Assembly (NCBI GenBank): GCA_001687465.1
Contig: LVLI01000156.1
Span: 150,096-214,095, forward strand
Source of the DNA: Halocafeteria seosinensis
Taxonomy: Eukaryota; Sar; Bigyra; Bicosoecida
DNA length: 64,000 nt
Reading direction: 5' to 3'
Of the stretch, positions 63,620-64,000 are shown in pieces. Under the pieces are notes generated by a model. The model was not told where the DNA came from and made no database searches. It saw only the letters and a list, made by a program, of their open reading frames with translations. The translations under genes were made by a program, and so were the position numbers. Each line of letters begins with the position of its first letter. Position 1 is the stretch's first letter.

Positions 63620-64000
63620 CAAATCGGAAAATGGAAGGCTTAATCTCAGCGGATCGTAAGGCAAGCTTACTCTCGCGCTTACAATACCCCATCTCAGGAA
63701 AGTCGTCTACAATAGATTTATCTTCCCGGATAGTGCCAGTTGATATGCTGGTAGGATCCAGGGGCTTCCTCTTCGAGAGAGGAAACCCTATTGTCACTCC
63801 CCTCTTATCCGGTCAGGTAAAATATCGTCGCTTATCAGCTCGGATTCTGGCTTAGAGGCGTTCAGCCATAATCCTACACATGATAGCTTCGCGGCACTGC
63901 CTGTTCAGGCAACCGCATGAACCAATTATGTGACCCAACGGTTCCTCTCGTACTGAGTTGGATTACTGTCGCGACAACGGTCTCATCAGTAGGGTAAAAC
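63620..64000 (-). rRNA. 28S (LSU) ribosomal RNA, 3' end, partial
   Basis: The reverse complement carries the universal sarcin-ricin loop core AGTACGAGAGGAACC (about 63940-63954) followed by GGTTCATGCGG..., GCCTCTAAG and, near the 3' end, GGTATTGTAAGC and CTGAGATTAAGCC. The mature 3' end is placed near 63620 by analogy with other 28S genes. The gene continues beyond the right edge. Pol I transcription would run leftward, toward the repeats listed at 62965-63619. Confidence 0.95.

Noticed and set aside
63631-63855. 74-codon plus-strand open frame (MEGLISADRK...)
   Set aside because: It is the antisense of conserved 28S rRNA, a known source of false protein calls.
1-64000. CRISPR arrays, bacterial operons, tRNA genes, telomere repeats
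   Set aside because: No regularly spaced repeats with unique spacers, no convincing tRNA B-box/cloverleaf, and no telomeric tandem repeats were seen; gene structure is eukaryotic.

Overview
This is a compact, intron-bearing eukaryotic nuclear window that runs into ribosomal DNA at its right edge. Protein-coding genes lie on both strands. Most have 2-8 exons separated by short GT-AG introns (about 57-80 nt), and I placed exons by joining conserved motifs in consistent phase. Base composition is balanced. The gene set points to a unicellular eukaryote: Pol I subunit, NOM1/Sgd1, vigilin, Nse3/MAGE, ecdysoneless/SGT1, TMEM135-like, SPP-like protease, DGAT2, peroxisomal-type thiolase and a tubulin-deglutamylase-type carboxypeptidase. 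The carboxypeptidase hints at a cilium or modified microtubules. A phosphoglycerate mutase with an organelle-type presequence would fit a stramenopile or another red-lineage alga, but I cannot fix the taxon.

Layout. 1-4.2 kb: the 3' part of an unknown plus-strand gene, an unknown three-exon minus-strand gene, and a broken adenosylhomocysteinase-like pseudogene. 4.5-17.1 kb: secreted RNase T2, a very large M14 cytosolic carboxypeptidase, a seven-exon Nse3/MAGE gene and DGAT2. 18-29.2 kb: a multi-KH vigilin, a La-related RNA-binding protein, 3-ketoacyl-CoA thiolase and a basic low-complexity protein. 29.7-36 kb: a four-helix membrane protein with an N-terminal SH2-like domain, phosphoglycerate mutase and NOM1/Sgd1. 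36-38 kb: gene-poor, with a possible decayed transposase and a hairpin. 38-50 kb: Gal-3-O-type sulfotransferase, choline/ethanolamine kinase, RNA polymerase I second-largest subunit, phytanoyl-CoA-hydroxylase-like dioxygenase and an unknown helical protein. 50.7-62.4 kb: one gene combining a cyclic-nucleotide-binding domain, a CaMKK-like kinase and a PP2C phosphatase, then TMEM135-like, ecdysoneless/SGT1 and signal-peptide-peptidase-like genes packed almost end to end. 63-64 kb: repetitive spacer and the 3' end of 28S rRNA on the minus strand.

Functional threads. Ribosome production and RNA handling recur (Pol I RPA2, NOM1, LARP, vigilin, 28S rDNA), as do lipid metabolism (DGAT2, thiolase, PhyH, choline kinase, TMEM135) and membrane or secretory functions (SPPL, sulfotransferase, RNase T2). 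The most novel items are the predicted N-myristoylated CNB-CaMKK-PP2C fusion, the SH2-like/four-TM protein that lacks the canonical phosphotyrosine-binding arginine, and the pseudogene with several frame breaks among otherwise intact long genes.
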